Shown here piece after piece: positions 51,101-61,525 of a stretch of DNA of 64,000 bases. Origin of the DNA: Micrasema longulum. Its lineage: Eukaryota; Arthropoda; Insecta; Trichoptera; Brachycentridae. Position 1 is the first letter of the stretch, and each line of letters starts with the position of its first letter. The notes beneath the pieces were generated by a model, which saw nothing but the letters and a program-made list of their open reading frames with translations, made no database searches and was not told the origin of the DNA. Position numbers and translations under genes: made by a program. The DNA lies in assembly GCA_022494885.1 (NCBI GenBank), contig JAGVSM010003490.1, positions 23,420 through 87,419 of the forward strand, written 5' to 3'.

Positions 51101-51861
51101 CATTCTACGAACCCCCCTCCAAACAACCTCCCCCCGCGAGCCCCTTGTTAAAAAAATGGCAGCCCACCCCTGTTGATAAGTAAGTATAACTTACTTGAGG
51201 AGATTTCATCGTTCTGAGAGGCAACTGAACATTCTTGTCTAATGTCAGGATTTTCCATTTCCTTATCAGCATAGATTATATCACTGGTTATCCTAGGCTG
51301 GTAAGTACTAGTTCCCGGTTCAGCCGTCACGGCAACAGCACTTGGCTCTTCGCTTCTGCAGGAACCTGACACCCCTTCCTCGGTAAGGACGATTTCTCCC
51401 TTTACATTGCTAGTTCTCTGTTCAGCCTTCGCGGTAGCAACACCAAGCTCCTCGCTTGAGTAGGGACGTGATGCTCTTAGCCGAGTATAGAGAATTTCTC
51501 CTTTAATACCGCCGGTCCCTGGTTCAGTCTTCACGGTAGCAACACCTGGCTCCTCACTTCTGTAGGGATATGACACCCTTCCCTCGGTATAAGGAATATC
51601 TATTTCTACATCGCCAGTCCCCGGTTCGGCCTTAACAGTAGCAACACCTGGCTCCTCGCTTCTGTAGGTACGGGACGCTCCTAACCCAGTATGAAGAATT
51701 TCTCTTTTTACATCGCCAGTTCCCAGTTCAGTCTTTACGGTAGCAACACCTGGCTTCTCGCTTCCGTAAGGATGGGAAGCCCCTTCCTCGGTATGGAGTA
51801 TATCTCCTTCTACATCGCCAATCCCCGGTTCCATCTTAATATTCACTGAAGCGATTTCCAT
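48116..51861 (-). CDS. Zinc-finger gene 4: SUMO-motif module plus 9 C2H2 fingers, truncated array
   Basis: Exon 1 is 51861-51195 and exon 2 is 48903-48116; the product is ~484 residues. The start is ATG at 51861 (MEIASVNIKMEPG). Exon 1 ends CCTCAA|GTAAGT; exon 2 follows GTTTTTATTCCAG and opens GT-TCG-CAA, so one plus two bases restore the frame. The acidic module has five 34-residue repeats with IKME, VKTE, VKAE and VKTE at K9, K43, K77 and K111, AKAE at K145, and further sites in DVKREIL, GIKGEIL and NVKGEIV. Nine complete fingers follow (CSECQFKCSRxDKLKLH type). Fingers 3, 5, 6, 7 and 8 share the same contact residues, RDKL, so the array may read a repetitive target. The frame stops at TGA in place of the first Cys of finger 10, and decayed fingers continue downstream. 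Truncated but possibly still functional. Confidence 0.82.
49155..49960 (+). mobile_element. Dispersed Helitron-like repeat, copy 2
   Basis: CTTTATCTTTATATATAAAA, TCGATAGACTAAATAACTAC and TGGACAAATTTACGTTCAG open the copy. TTACGTTTATCCGAACGGTT, AAAACCCGGCTGGCGGTTAA and ACGCGGTCTGACTTTTCATC match 5456-6420, and TTCTCCCTGGATTATGGCAC matches 59335-59510. No protein is encoded. Confidence 0.6.
50391..51172. mobile_element. Non-autonomous hAT element, 782 bp
   Basis: Terminal inverted repeats CAGGGGTGGGCTGC (50391-50404) and GCAGCCCACCCCTG (51159-51172). 8-bp target duplication TCGATAAG (50383-50390) / TTGATAAG (51173-51180), 7 of 8 identical. Subterminal GCGAGCCCCTTGTTAAA repeats near both ends. 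An 8-bp duplication with CAGGG ends is diagnostic of hAT. No transposase frame is recognisable. Confidence 0.88.
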
Positions 51862-52790
51862 AACCCTGGTTTTGAGAACGGCTACGAAGTAATTCTTTGA
51901 TATATCTGGTGATAAATATCCTAGAAATCATACAAAATATTTAACCCTAAAATTAAATATTAAAAGTCTTTTTTAAAATTCTAAAATACCTAATAAGCTA
52001 CTTAATACATTTTGAAACAAGGGTTATTTATTACTATTTCATTGATTATTTGTACTACAACAGGTCAGGAGGCCTAATAACAGTGGTAAATCACAGCAAA
52101 GAACACCCAGGTTTGAGAGATTTTTTTTTTAATGGCAATGATGATATTTTCAATTATGGATCAATTCCATAACCGATTTGATAAATCTGATGCCACATAA
52201 AATAAATTATCACCATCATTAAATGTATAAATTGCTATCATTTTTTTATTGTGTGTAGGTTATTAAAATTGAATTAAAATTAATGAATGCATTTAATTTA
52301 ATTGATTAATCGGGATTAAATGTGTTAAGTTAATAAGTGGGAGAGGAGGCGGGACATGCGCGGACGCAGGTCGTTCTTACGCTGGATCTAGAATATATTT
52401 ATATAATCATTAGTCAGTATGTGGCCCAGATGCTTGACTTTTGAAGTTAACATTAAATGTTGTGATCCTGAAAAATATGTGGTGATGGTGCGCGAATTCC
52501 TGAAAATTACCGCATGTGTTTGTTTAACCCTAGAATGGTAACAGGGGAGACTCGTCACCCCAGAGAGACAATCACGCTTTAATATCTCGAATGTGATTTA
52601 TTGTCTCGTTCTAACATTTCATGTCATTTTTGCTGATGACATAATACTCGTAGTAATAAGAGCTTTAAAGCATCGATGAATTGAGTCTAACGATTAATGT
52701 ATTGCATGAGGCTTTTTGTAAAATCTGACTGAATATGAACATTCAGGTCAGGTTAACGAAGTTAGTCGTAAACTTAAAGCAGTTTGAACT
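51862..52790. mobile_element. Upstream of gene 4; SINE-C piece at 52055-52135
   Basis: 52055-52135 (ACTACAACAGGTCAGGAGGC, AAAGAACACCCAGGTTTGAG) is the minus-strand 3' half of SINE-C. 51862-52050 may hold the gene 4 promoter; no motif could be assigned. The rest is unrecognised. Confidence 0.5.
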
Positions 52791-52794
52791 CAGA

Positions 52795-53550
52795 ATTTCT
52801 TGCCAATTAATGTTAACCAAACATTAGTCCAGAGGTTACTTCTTTCACTCCTTGACTGTGCGGATGTATGTTATCCAGATGCTAGCTCTGAATCACTTAA
52901 TAAGTTAGAACGATTGCAGAATATTTGCATACGTTATATCTTTGATGTTCGCAAATTTGACCACATAACCGAGTATCGCACGCAACTACACTGGCTCAGT
53001 ATCAGGCATAGTAAAAACATTCACATTCTATAAATTCTTCACAATATCTTAAATAATCCCACTTCGCCTGTTTATCTGAGAAAGCTCTTCAACCTCTTTC
53101 ACAACACGGACTATCTTTTCATTCTAGTAACGAGAGAACCCTTTTAAAACCCTGCTATCGCTCTAATTTTCTTGCCTCCTCTTTCACAGTAGTAGCCGCT
53201 CGATTGTGGAATAATCTACCCACTAATGTTAGAGACCCCCCTTCTTTATTTACATTTAAGTCAAGATTGAAATGTCACTATCGAAATATTTAAATTGTTC
53301 ATTTATCCTTCTTCTTTCCTTCCTATCCCCTCTCCTCTCTTCACAGCATAGTGTTAATTTTTTGAATATGTATTTATTTTGTTACTTTTTGTTTTTAATT
53401 TTTGTATAAAATCGTAAGATTCAATATGTCCATGTACTTGTAATTTTCTCAAACTGAACGGTTTGGGTAGGTAGGAAGAAATTGCCTTAAGGCAATATGC
53501 CCGCCCTTATATGTATATGTATATAAAGCGTTAAATAAATAAATAAAAAG
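52795..53550 (+). mobile_element. LINE family G C-terminus and tail, longer copy
   Basis: Encodes LLLSLLDCADVCYPDASSES, LNKLERLQNICIRYIFDVRK and FDHITEYRTQLHWLSIRHSK, then a stop and frame breaks over the region equivalent to 21720-21960. The tail AACTGAACGGTTTGGGTAGG..GCCTTAAGGCAATATGCCC ends (AAAT)n. The NKLERLQNxCIRxIF block is typical of CR1/jockey LINEs. Confidence 0.82.
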
Positions 53551-53925
53551 ACAGTTTCATGCAAAGAGCAGTAGTATTTACATCTAGCTAAGACGTTTGC
53601 TTCACACTGGGGAGTTCCGTGTTCGATATATATTGCGGTGCTAGAAATAAATGATATATTATTCTACTTTACACATGTACTGGAATGGCAACTTACTGTT
53701 TACGGTGATTTACCAGTAAATTTTAGTTGATTCGTCCAATGATTTTGAAATTTATGTATTTATTATCCACGACGCAGAAGGTAGAATTTGACAAGAGAAC
53801 CACAGATAAAATGTACGATGGTAGACAATCCACAAACAAACATAGAAATTACGGGGTAGTTTTTTAATATGAAATTATTATTTCGACTAGTGTGACATCA
53901 CAGCCACACAAGTGTTATGGACTAA
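53551..53925. other. No gene; tRNA-like scrap near 53585-53645
   Basis: TAGCTAAGACGTTTGCTTCA and GGGGAGTTCCGTGTTCGAT resemble the anticodon and B-box part of a SINE head. The rest is unrecognised. Confidence 0.4.
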
Positions 53926-53929
53926 CCTT

Positions 53930-54070
53930 ATACGACTTAAAAATGTTGTGGCGAGCAACACCAACAGCCGTAAGGTGAGCAGGTCCGAACTCCGCTTTGG
54001 CCCGCAACGCGTAGTCCGCGGCAATATCAGCCCGGGCGCGATACTAAACGCCGTGCATCGGAAGAACTTA
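53930..54070. other. CpG-rich island in AT-rich DNA
   Basis: A ~140-bp block with many CG dinucleotides (GCAACGCGTAGTCCGCGGCA, ATCAGCCCGGGCGCGATACT). No frame with a known motif. It may be a transposon end or a short regulatory element; I cannot tell. Confidence 0.4.
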
Positions 54071-54089
54071 CTACATTTATTTCATCTTT

Positions 54090-54245
54090 GAGTTTCGTGT
54101 CACTTGCCTGTACAAACATAGAAAGTAATAATTTAAAAAATAAACAACACTTTTTTGTATACATTTAGAAACAAAAAAACATGCTGCAGTGCAAAATAGA
54201 AAGTGAAACTTTGCATAGTAAAGAAGAAAAAAATATGGATTTAAG
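54090..54245 (-). repeat. Inverted copy of the repeat at 33828-33960
   Basis: TGTACAAACATAGAAAGTAA, AACACTTTTTTGTATACATT and AAAGTGAAACTTTGCATAGT are the reverse complement of the LINE-like 3' region before gene 2. Confidence 0.7.
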
Positions 54246-55445
54246 AAAAATGTTAAATTACTTGTAAAGAATTTAAGCAAAAAAATCATATTAACAAATT
54301 TACGTGAAAAACAAATAATGAAAATTAGTTTACAGTAAGTATTTATAATATATTGTACAAAAAATTGAAAAACTAAAAATTGCAGGAAAAAGTAAGTTTT
54401 ATTATGACTTCAATAATTAGTTTTAAACAATGCATTTAAGAGCGTTTTAAAATGAATAATTGTTGCATTAAAAATGTCTGTATCGCAAGTAAATTTGATA
54501 GCTAAGGAATGTACACGCGGAATCGGAATTTTGTGCATGGTAAGTACCTACTTAGTTTATGGATTTCTATGACCTTCCATATTGTGGAAGAATGGTTAAT
54601 GATATTGTCTATGTGCCTCCTCGAAATGGCCGCACCGCGTGTCTCGTACATAATATTAACCATTACGCTGTGTATTCCGTCTTCCTAAGGTTTTGTGTGT
54701 ATAAAATGTGAGTTTGTCATAATTATTATTATTAATCCGTCGTAGCACAAGGTGCTATGGAAGTTTTCGTTCGTAAATAAAATGTCTATTGCATAAAATG
54801 TCGAGCACCGTTTCACGAAGGACTGTTATTTAATACCCTTGTCCATAGAATTAAGAATAGTCCAGAAGGAGCGTAGAATCATATTTAAATACATCGGACT
54901 GTGTCCAATAATTCCTCCACTATGCCTCACTTTCGCCGCGCGCATTCGTGAAACCGCCGCGTAATGTTGCACGATGGGAAAATATAATTATAATACAATT
55001 CAAAAATTGACAAAAAAAAAACATTTTTCTTTCACAGAAGCTATCGACTTCCGATAGCTTCTATCAAGACGAGTTCAGATTCTATGAAGTTCTTTAGATA
55101 CATCAATTGCTGAAACCATTTTCCACCTTATTTCCACATCCATTGTCAGTACGGTCGTGGAAGATTTTTGTTGATTGACAGCGTTGCGCTGTGTAAGTTT
55201 AAATCGGGACATTATAGGTTTCATCGTATCTCAATAACGGCGACAGTCTCGATGTATTGGGATGGATGGCAACCCTAGCACATTCTAATAGTTAAGTAAG
55301 ATTTGGAAAAATCTTATATTGTGAAAATATGATTGCGAGGAAATATGGAGTTGTTAAATGAATATTTAATATTCTGAATGCATCGTTTATCTCGTTTACA
55401 TTTCCAGATGATTGATCTTCAGTAGAGAGGTGTCCGTATTCGATT
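54246..55445. other. No gene; upstream flank of gene 5
   Basis: A small hairpin ATCGACTTCCGATAGC lies at ~55045. No repeat family is recognised. Promoter elements for gene 5 could lie at 55200-55445 but none is obvious. Confidence 0.35.
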
Positions 55446-55899
55446 ATGGAACAGATCGCTTCAATAAGTAGTGTCAAGGCTGAACCTAAGGCCGGTGACT
55501 TAGAAGATGGGACGCCATGTGCGAGTGAAAGCGAGGAACCAGGTGTTGCCAGCGTGAAGGTTGAACCGGGGACTGTCGATGTAAAAGAAGATATTCTCCA
55601 TACTGGGGAAAGAGCGCTATGTCTCTTCAAAAGTAAGGTGCCAGCTGTCGTTACCATAAAGGCTGAACCTGAGATTGACGATCTCAAAGAAGATATAATC
55701 GTACAAATCGATGGAGAGGCTCTTTGTCTCTTCAAAGGCGAGGAACCAGGTGTTGTTACTGTTAAGACTGAACCGGGGACCAGTACTCAACAACATACTA
55801 TAGAAAGTGATATACAGATCTTCACGGAAATCGAAATGTATTATCCTGATATAAAACAGCAATGTTTGGAATCATCTCGCAACACTACAGTTCGCTCTA
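55446..55899 (+). CDS. Zinc-finger gene 5: acidic first exon only
   Basis: Starts MEQIASISSVKAEP, aligning with MEIASVNIKMEP of gene 4, and carries the same acidic module. psi-K-x-E sites are VKAE, VKVE, IKAE and VKTE; the terminal DIKQQC has lost its Glu. The exon ends in TTCGCTCTA|GTAAGTGA, a strong donor leaving one base (phase 1), exactly as in genes 2-4. No C2H2 exon follows in the remaining 8 kb of the plus strand. Either the finger exon lies beyond the window, making this the 5' end of a long gene, or the exon has been separated from its fingers. Without splicing the frame would stop two codons past the donor. Repeat spacing is less regular than in gene 3. Confidence 0.68.
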
Positions 55900-56120
55900 G
55901 TAAGTGATACTGCATTCCACTTTACTTTACTTTAGGGAGTAGATGTTGTAAATTAAAATTTAAAACGCAACATTATCGTGTGTGGTTGGCAGTCTCTTTT
56001 GTGGTCAATAGCCGCCAGAGGTGAGCACTACAAACTGCCTATACCCACAGTGCCGATCACCGAGCACCGAGCACCGAGTATCATGCGAGCCCGCCACTTC
56101 TATACACTGCCAACAATAAT
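55900..56120 (+). other. Start of the gene 5 intron
   Basis: GT donor at 55900-55901. 56050-56090 repeats CACCGAGCACCGAG. No finger exon is seen from here to the window end; everything downstream is repeat DNA. Confidence 0.5.
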
Positions 56121-56124
56121 AATA

Positions 56125-56625
56125 ATGATGTTTGGATAATTTATATAGCGCCATTTTTGTGAAAATCACCTCAAGGGCGCTGTACTATAAATAAATATCC
56201 CAACACGTCTTGCAGCTACTGAGCGCATGGACGGTTGGATTCTAGTTCCTCGTCTCCAATTACGATATATTACAATTATGATATATATGAGCTAGATAAC
56301 AGAACGTCTTGCAGCTACAGAGCACATGGACAATAAGAAATCTAGCCCCTATTTACATTTTTATTTTCAATTTTTTAATTGACAATGAAGTTTAGAGTTT
56401 AAGTGATATTTTAAAAACGAAATAAAAAGCAAGTTTATAAAATTAGAATTTAGATAACAAGTCTTGCAGCTACTGAGCGCATGGACGGTTGAAATTCTAG
56501 ACCCCATTTACTAAATTTAGATATTTGATAGTTGATAACATTTACATAATATGATAAAAATAATATGATAGCTAATATCACAAAAAGTCTTGCAGCTTCA
56601 AAACGCATCGACAAATGGAATTTCA
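56125..56625 (-). mobile_element. Non-coding element B', longest copy
   Basis: Reverse of 3486-4340: (ATT)n TTTGGATAATTTATATAGCG, ATCACCTCAAGGGCGCTG, then four occurrences of the CTTGCAGCTACTGAGCGCATGGAC-type motif near 56210, 56312, 56463 and 56587. It contains the uninterrupted CCTCGTCTCCAATTA at 56248-56262, the empty site for the family A insertion at 3761. Confidence 0.78.
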
Positions 56626-57145
56626 ACAACATAAGAATGATTTAAAAAAGTTAATAATAAAAATAATTTGAAGAAACGCAATAATAATACATTGAGCAAA
56701 GAACTAGTAAGTATGGCAATTAAGTGAACATGTAACAGCACAAAGAGTAAAATATATAAAACTAAACAAAGATAGCATTCCTTAACTTATTATTAAGGTT
56801 AACAAGACAATAGACAATATTCTCAAACTCGTCCCTGTTTTATATTGGTGTGTAGTAAACAGGATCTATTGTCTTTTTCCTAGTAAATAACTGTAAAAAA
56901 CACTTGGTTCACATTTGGCTGTTCCCTGGGAGATGATAGTAGAAACGCATCTGTGTGCGTAGTGTAGAGTGTAGGTACCAAGGAATATATCCGCTTCTTT
57001 TTAATTTTGTTTGTTATTACTAAACGCATATTTCCCGCCTAAAATTTCTGATTATTATTATTTTACTTTGATTAAGATGTCAGATAAACTTGTTTATTAC
57101 TTTTGATATTCAAATAATTTTACATGATACAAGAAAAAAGGTATC
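56626..57145. other. No gene seen
   Basis: AT-rich DNA, no recognised repeat. Confidence 0.4.
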
Positions 57146-57149
57146 AAAC

Positions 57150-57640
57150 TAACTAACCATCACGCCATTTCCCCGGAGGGGTAGGCAGAGAGGATAGAAC
57201 GCCACACCACTCTGTCCTGGCACACTTCCTTTGCTTCCTTCACATTCATACATCTTCTCATGCACGCACGTCGATTATTCCGACTTTTCACATGACCACT
57301 TTCAAGAATTTGTTGTACTTGATCATGCCATGTCTTTCTCGGCCTTCCTCGACTTCTACAACCAGACAGATTCGCATCATAAATCTTTTTAGCCGTTCTT
57401 TCATCATTCATTCGCTCCACATGACCGAACCATCGCAAAGACCTTTCTTAATTTTGTCGATAATGCTTAACTCAGCCTTGCATTCTGCTCTAATTTCGAC
57501 ATTAGGGCACCTATCATACATTGTTTTTCCGCACATTCGCCTGAGGGATCGCATTTCAACAGCATTCAGTCTACTTTCGTCCCTTTTTTTCCAACTACAT
57601 GCTTCGCTTCCATACATTAGGGTTGGTGGACCTCCTTTAA
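57150..57640 (-). mobile_element. LINE family A C-terminus and 3' end
   Basis: Minus strand from PTLMYGSEACSWKKRDESRL and AVEMRSLRRMCGKTMYDR, through a frameshift at ~57445, then GHVERMNDERTAKKIYDANL, RGRPRKTWHDQVQQILE and WRSILSAYPSGEMA stop. (TTAG)n tail at 57150-57160. 5' truncation at the PTLMYG point. Confidence 0.88.
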
Positions 57641-58080
57641 TAAATAATACAACGACCCGGGGAATGATAAGAATAGCGCAATTGTTCATAGTGAATAATA
57701 ATTAATCAATTATTTATTTTTGCGCTGTTACATTAAAGCAATACATAGAAATTTAAAAATCTCACTCGTTAATAATAGTGGCACAACTAAAAATCTCGTT
57801 TTTACAGAAGAGCTGTTTAACACACCCGCGTTATCGGTAAATTAACTTTCATTAGCAAAACAAAGTCACTACTTAAAGTTATACTTACTTCTGCCATCTA
57901 GTCTGAAATGTTTTCCGAAACAACGATACTTCAATAATAACTCACTCAATTTTTGTTTTATTTATTTCATTTGAGTAAAACAAATATGTGTATCATAAGG
58001 AAATAATATTCAGGAACATCCCTCCATACTAAACTCAATAATGACAATTTTGTTATTAGGCCATTATTGTGTCGGGTCCG
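57641..58080. other. No gene seen
   Basis: AT-rich spacer. Confidence 0.4.
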
Positions 58081-58084
58081 AAAT

Positions 58085-58360
58085 ATTGATAAGCAAATAT
58101 TCATAATCATCATCATTCCCCTTTTCGCACTCATTAGTGCGTAGGGCACTGCAGAGGTAAATTAAATGCGGCGTAGTTCGATTATCTATTACACGAAGGT
58201 AAGCTGTCTTACGCTTCAGTTGCCAGTCCAGTCCAGAAACAATGAAATATTGCAGTTCAAAAACCCTTCAAAATCAATATTCGACTACCACTCTGCCAGG
58301 AATCGGACTTAAAGAATTCTAGGCGAATGCGTCAACCACTACGCAACGAGGCGAATGTAT
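58085..58360 (-). mobile_element. SINE-A, minus strand
   Basis: Tail first: TCATCATCATTCCCCTTTTC, CACTCATTAGTGCGTAGGGC, then CTTACGCTTCAGTTGCCAGT, and the tRNA-like head GGAATCGGACTTAAAGAATT / GCGTCAACCACTACGCAACG. Diverged from the 10138 copy. Confidence 0.7.
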
Positions 58361-58655
58361 CTCCTCTCGATTTTTAGATGAGTGCAGCCATCGTGTCGAA
58401 AATACTCGTCCAGGGTTCTGGTTCTATTTCACACACGAATACGTGCTCATTTTTACTATATTGTAGTACTTCAGAAGCCGTTTTGCAAGTATTAAATAAT
58501 GAAGATACTTATGCGTGTGCTTGCGCGCGTCCGCCTACCCACGTGCCTGTAGATCTGGTACTCTGCACGCAAACTGCAAGATGTTATGTCATAAAAATCA
58601 GACCGAATTTCTTGCTCCTCTTGAATAAATTTCTGATTATATTTTTTTTAAGAAT
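58361..58655. other. No gene seen
   Basis: The 126-codon plus-strand frame at 58378-58758 starts with ATG but runs into a SINE and has no motif. I do not consider it a gene. Confidence 0.4.
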
Positions 58656-58659
58656 TATT

Positions 58660-58800
58660 TATTTATTTGGACCACAACAGTCCAGGAGGCCCGATTTCAA
58701 TGGTGAACTACAGCGGAGAACATCAAGGATTGAGAAAAATCACGTTGAATTTTTGTGATCTCACCAGGAATCGAACTCGGAACACTAGTGCGGGAGGCAA
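58660..58800 (-). mobile_element. SINE-C
   Basis: TTTGGACCACAACAGTCCAG, GAGGCCCGATTTCAATGGTG, GGATTGAGAAAAATCACG and the B box in reverse (GGAATCGAACTCGGAAC). Confidence 0.75.
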
Positions 58801-59330
58801 GCAACTTATAAGTATATTTGAGTTATTACTTACTTTTGATTTTGTGACTGTTATTGTTATTTCACTGTGATCTATCTGATTGATCATATGATCATCCTAA
58901 AAGAAATCGTCCGTCTTTATTTACGAATGCGTGAACCTATTACATATATCGCACTCAGAAGTACGCTGTCGTATGTCACGATCGACCATTTTTCGGGAGA
59001 GCAAAAAAAAACATTTTAAAATGTATGAACGCATGTAACTTAATGTACTCGTATATTGACATTATAACGGCTAGTATTTTTTGTGGTATTTGCTCATTTG
59101 ACTGTTAAAATACGAGAAAAACACTGTTGCATCACAATTACTCCAGTGTTTTAGACTTACGACAATGTACTTCTGGGGGTACGTTATTATGAATACAAAG
59201 TCCTATTCAATATTGACTGAATAGAAATTTTTATCGAGGTACGTTCACCACGTACTTAAATTCTCAAATCACTTCCTGGGGATCAATTGAATTTGACCCG
59301 TCGGCGTCGTGTTATAATTGGGCATTAGTT
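58801..59330. other. No gene seen
   Basis: No recognised repeat. Confidence 0.4.
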
Positions 59331-59334
59331 TAAT

Positions 59335-59510
59335 ATTAATTTATGGAAAGGTTACAATTTCGCGTCTAAAAAAGTGTATGCGCGGTCTGACTTTTCTTTA
59401 TACAATCGTATTACCGTATTTTCTCCCCGGATTATGACACAAGAGCTATTTTTTTTTACATACTGTAGATATCCACAATTTGAAAAAATAAATTGTCTTA
59501 TATTGGAGTC
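59335..59510 (+). mobile_element. Helitron-like repeat fragment
   Basis: TGCGCGGTCTGACTTTTC, CCGTATTTTCTCCCCGGATT, ATGACACAAGAGCTA and TTTTACATACTGTAGAT match 49840-49945. Confidence 0.6.
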
Positions 59511-59539
59511 ATGTCCAATCATTTAACATCTCAGTACAT

Positions 59540-60155
59540 GGACAAATCATTGAAAACGTTGATAGTTATATATACCAAGGACACGAAATAAACCTCGGTA
59601 AACATAATCAAGAGGTAGAAATATGAAGAAGGCGACGTCCAGCATGGGCTGCCTTTGTTAAGCTCTCATATATCCTGAAATCTCCGAAATATTCACATCA
59701 CTTAAAGAAGTAACTTTTTGATGCTTGTGTTCTCCCTGTACTGACATATGGGTATGAAACTTTTATGTTCACGAAAAAAATTTACACAAATTATCAGTGA
59801 CACAAAGAACCATCGAAAGGAGAATGCTGGGTATTTCGTTGAGAGACAGAAAAACCAAAACATGGATAAGAGCGAGAACAAAGGTCACCGGTGTGCTCCA
59901 CAGGGCTGCCAACCAGAAATGGAGCTGGACTGGTTATATAGCCAGAAACACAGACTCTAGATGAACCAAAAAAGTCCTGGAATGGCGACCCAGAACGGGT
60001 AGAAGAAGTGTCGGCAGGCCTCAGAAAAGGTGGTCCGATGACATAAGATAAGTGGTTGGATGCGGTTGGCTCAGGATAGGGAGATATGGAGACTAAAGGG
60101 GGAGGCCTATGTTCACCATTGACAAGAGACGGCTGATGATGATGATGATGTTAAG
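59540..60155 (+). pseudogene. LINE family J reverse transcriptase C-terminus, decayed
   Basis: Across frames: GCTCCACAGGGCTGCCAACC and AAATGGAGCTGGACTGGTTA (VHRAANQKWSWTGYIARNTD), TKKVLEWRPRTGRRSVGRPQ, KRWSDDIR and GWLRIGRYG, then a (GATGAT)n end. The order matches insect RTE-like proteins and 45410-45730. Many stops. Confidence 0.7.
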
Positions 60156-60384
60156 GAGTTAGGACCACCTAAAAACCCTTAAAAGCGTCTAGTTGTATCT
60201 GCCGTCTCCGAACGCACGGTATGATGACTAAATATGATGTAAAAAGTATAAAATACGGTATACTTTTTTTCAAAAGCAAAACGCATATTTATTTCTGATA
60301 TTTTTTCTTTAAAAAATATTTAACATATATTCGCGAAACTGTGACAGAAAATCTATTTTCAAATTCCTATTAATGAAACCGCCC

Positions 60385-60630
60385 TACAGCCGCATATCCT
60401 CTTGATAGACTTGAACGTCTCGTGTATAGTTAGTGTGTTCGGCTGCGAAACACGAGGTCCCAGATTTGATTTTAGGCAACTGAACTCCTTAAATATTATT
60501 TTGTAACATATGACGTGTGACCGAGAAACGCCGCGTTCCGTGTAGCAACTCAGTACCCTGTGCACCATTATGTGAACACAGGTGGATAATAGTAGTGAAG
60601 AGATTAGCATCGCTCCTCTACCAGTATCCG
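60385..60630 (+). mobile_element. tRNA-headed SINE-like repeat
   Basis: GTCTCGTGTATAGTTAGTGT and GGCTGCGAAACACGAGGTCC with B-box-like AGATTTGATTTTAGG, then a body ending CCCTGTGCACCATTATGTGA, similar to the SINE-A body (CTATGCACCATTAGGTG). A different head on a related body is possible. Confidence 0.5.
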
Positions 60631-60925
60631 CTGGCATATTAGCTATTTTCTACATGTATATATATAAATAATATAAATAAAATATTGTATTGTAATTTAA
60701 TTGTATTAACTGATATTATATCTTGTCACAAAAATGTTTTTTTTTATATACCGTCCCAAATGATTTTTTATAACTCCTGGGAGTTCGGGAGTATAATATC
60801 TTGTTCATGTATTATATGTTTTATTAACAATACAAAGAAAACGTTAACTTTAAGTACGTAGGTTTCATATATTTTAAAATAATAATTGTGGATTAATTTT
60901 ACGCTGTAAAGTTGTTAATTACTGC
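60631..60925. other. No gene seen
   Basis: AT-rich spacer. Confidence 0.4.
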
Positions 60926-60929
60926 ACGA

Positions 60930-61020
60930 AACACCAAGGGTTGAGAAAAATCACATTAAATTTTTGTGATTTTACCGGAAATTGAACCCGGAACCCTCCG
61001 TGCGTGAGAGCGTGAATAGC
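60930..61020 (-). mobile_element. SINE-C fragment
   Basis: GAAACACCAAGGGTTGAGAA, TTTTTGTGATTTTACCGG and the reversed B box (AATTGAACCCGGAACC). Confidence 0.65.
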
Positions 61021-61059
61021 CTTAAGTGACTTTTTTTTCACGTATGTCGCCGTCAAATA

Positions 61060-61525
61060 GTTCAATCAGCCACTCAACTGAGCGACTAGGCTGTTCATTA
61101 AATGCCAGCTTTCAACTGAATGGCTAGGCCGTTCGTTGAATGAACGTTTAACGAAATGAACGTCGCTTAGCCTCTTTAATTTTAATACAACAATAATTGT
61201 TTTATTTTATTATGTGAATTAAGGTTAGGTTAGGATAGGTTGAGTCAAGTTTAATGTAAATAAAAATATGTTTTTTTCACTTAATTTAATGATTAATCCT
61301 TAACTTTACTTAGTAAGTTAAGCAATAAAACATTTTCTTTTTATTATTCAACTTAACCAGATCTAACTTAACCTAGCCCGGCGGCTTTTGGTTTTGGCCG
61401 TTTCCAAAAGGCTAGCTTGCAACCAGCCGACACGTGAACGTTGAGCTATCTTAATTCATTCAACAAACGGCCTAGCCATCAGTTGAACGCCAGCGTTTAG
61501 TGAACAGCCTAGTCGCTTAACTGAG
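61060..61525. mobile_element. Foldback MITE, ~465 bp (GCGACTAGGCTGTTCA arms)
   Basis: Left arm ~61072-61150 (CAACTGAGCGACTAGGCTGT, GAATGGCTAGGCCGTTCGTT) is inverted at ~61455-61525 (AACGGCCTAGCCATCAGTTG, GAACAGCCTAGTCGCTTAAC). The interior is AT-rich and non-coding. Confidence 0.8.

Larger units (their letters stand above)
48904..51194 (-). other. Gene 4 intron, 2.3 kb, with two transposon insertions
   Basis: GT at 51194-51193 and AG at 48905-48904 (minus strand). It holds a Helitron-like repeat (49155-49960) and a hAT element (50391-51172) whose target-site duplication ends 12 bp from the donor GT. Confidence 0.8.

Noticed and set aside
58378..58758. 126-codon gene
   Set aside because: No motif, atypical composition, and its 3' half is SINE-C sequence.
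61205..61245. Insect telomere repeat (TTAGG)
   Set aside because: Only two imperfect units (GGTTAGGTTAGGATAGG) inside a foldback element.
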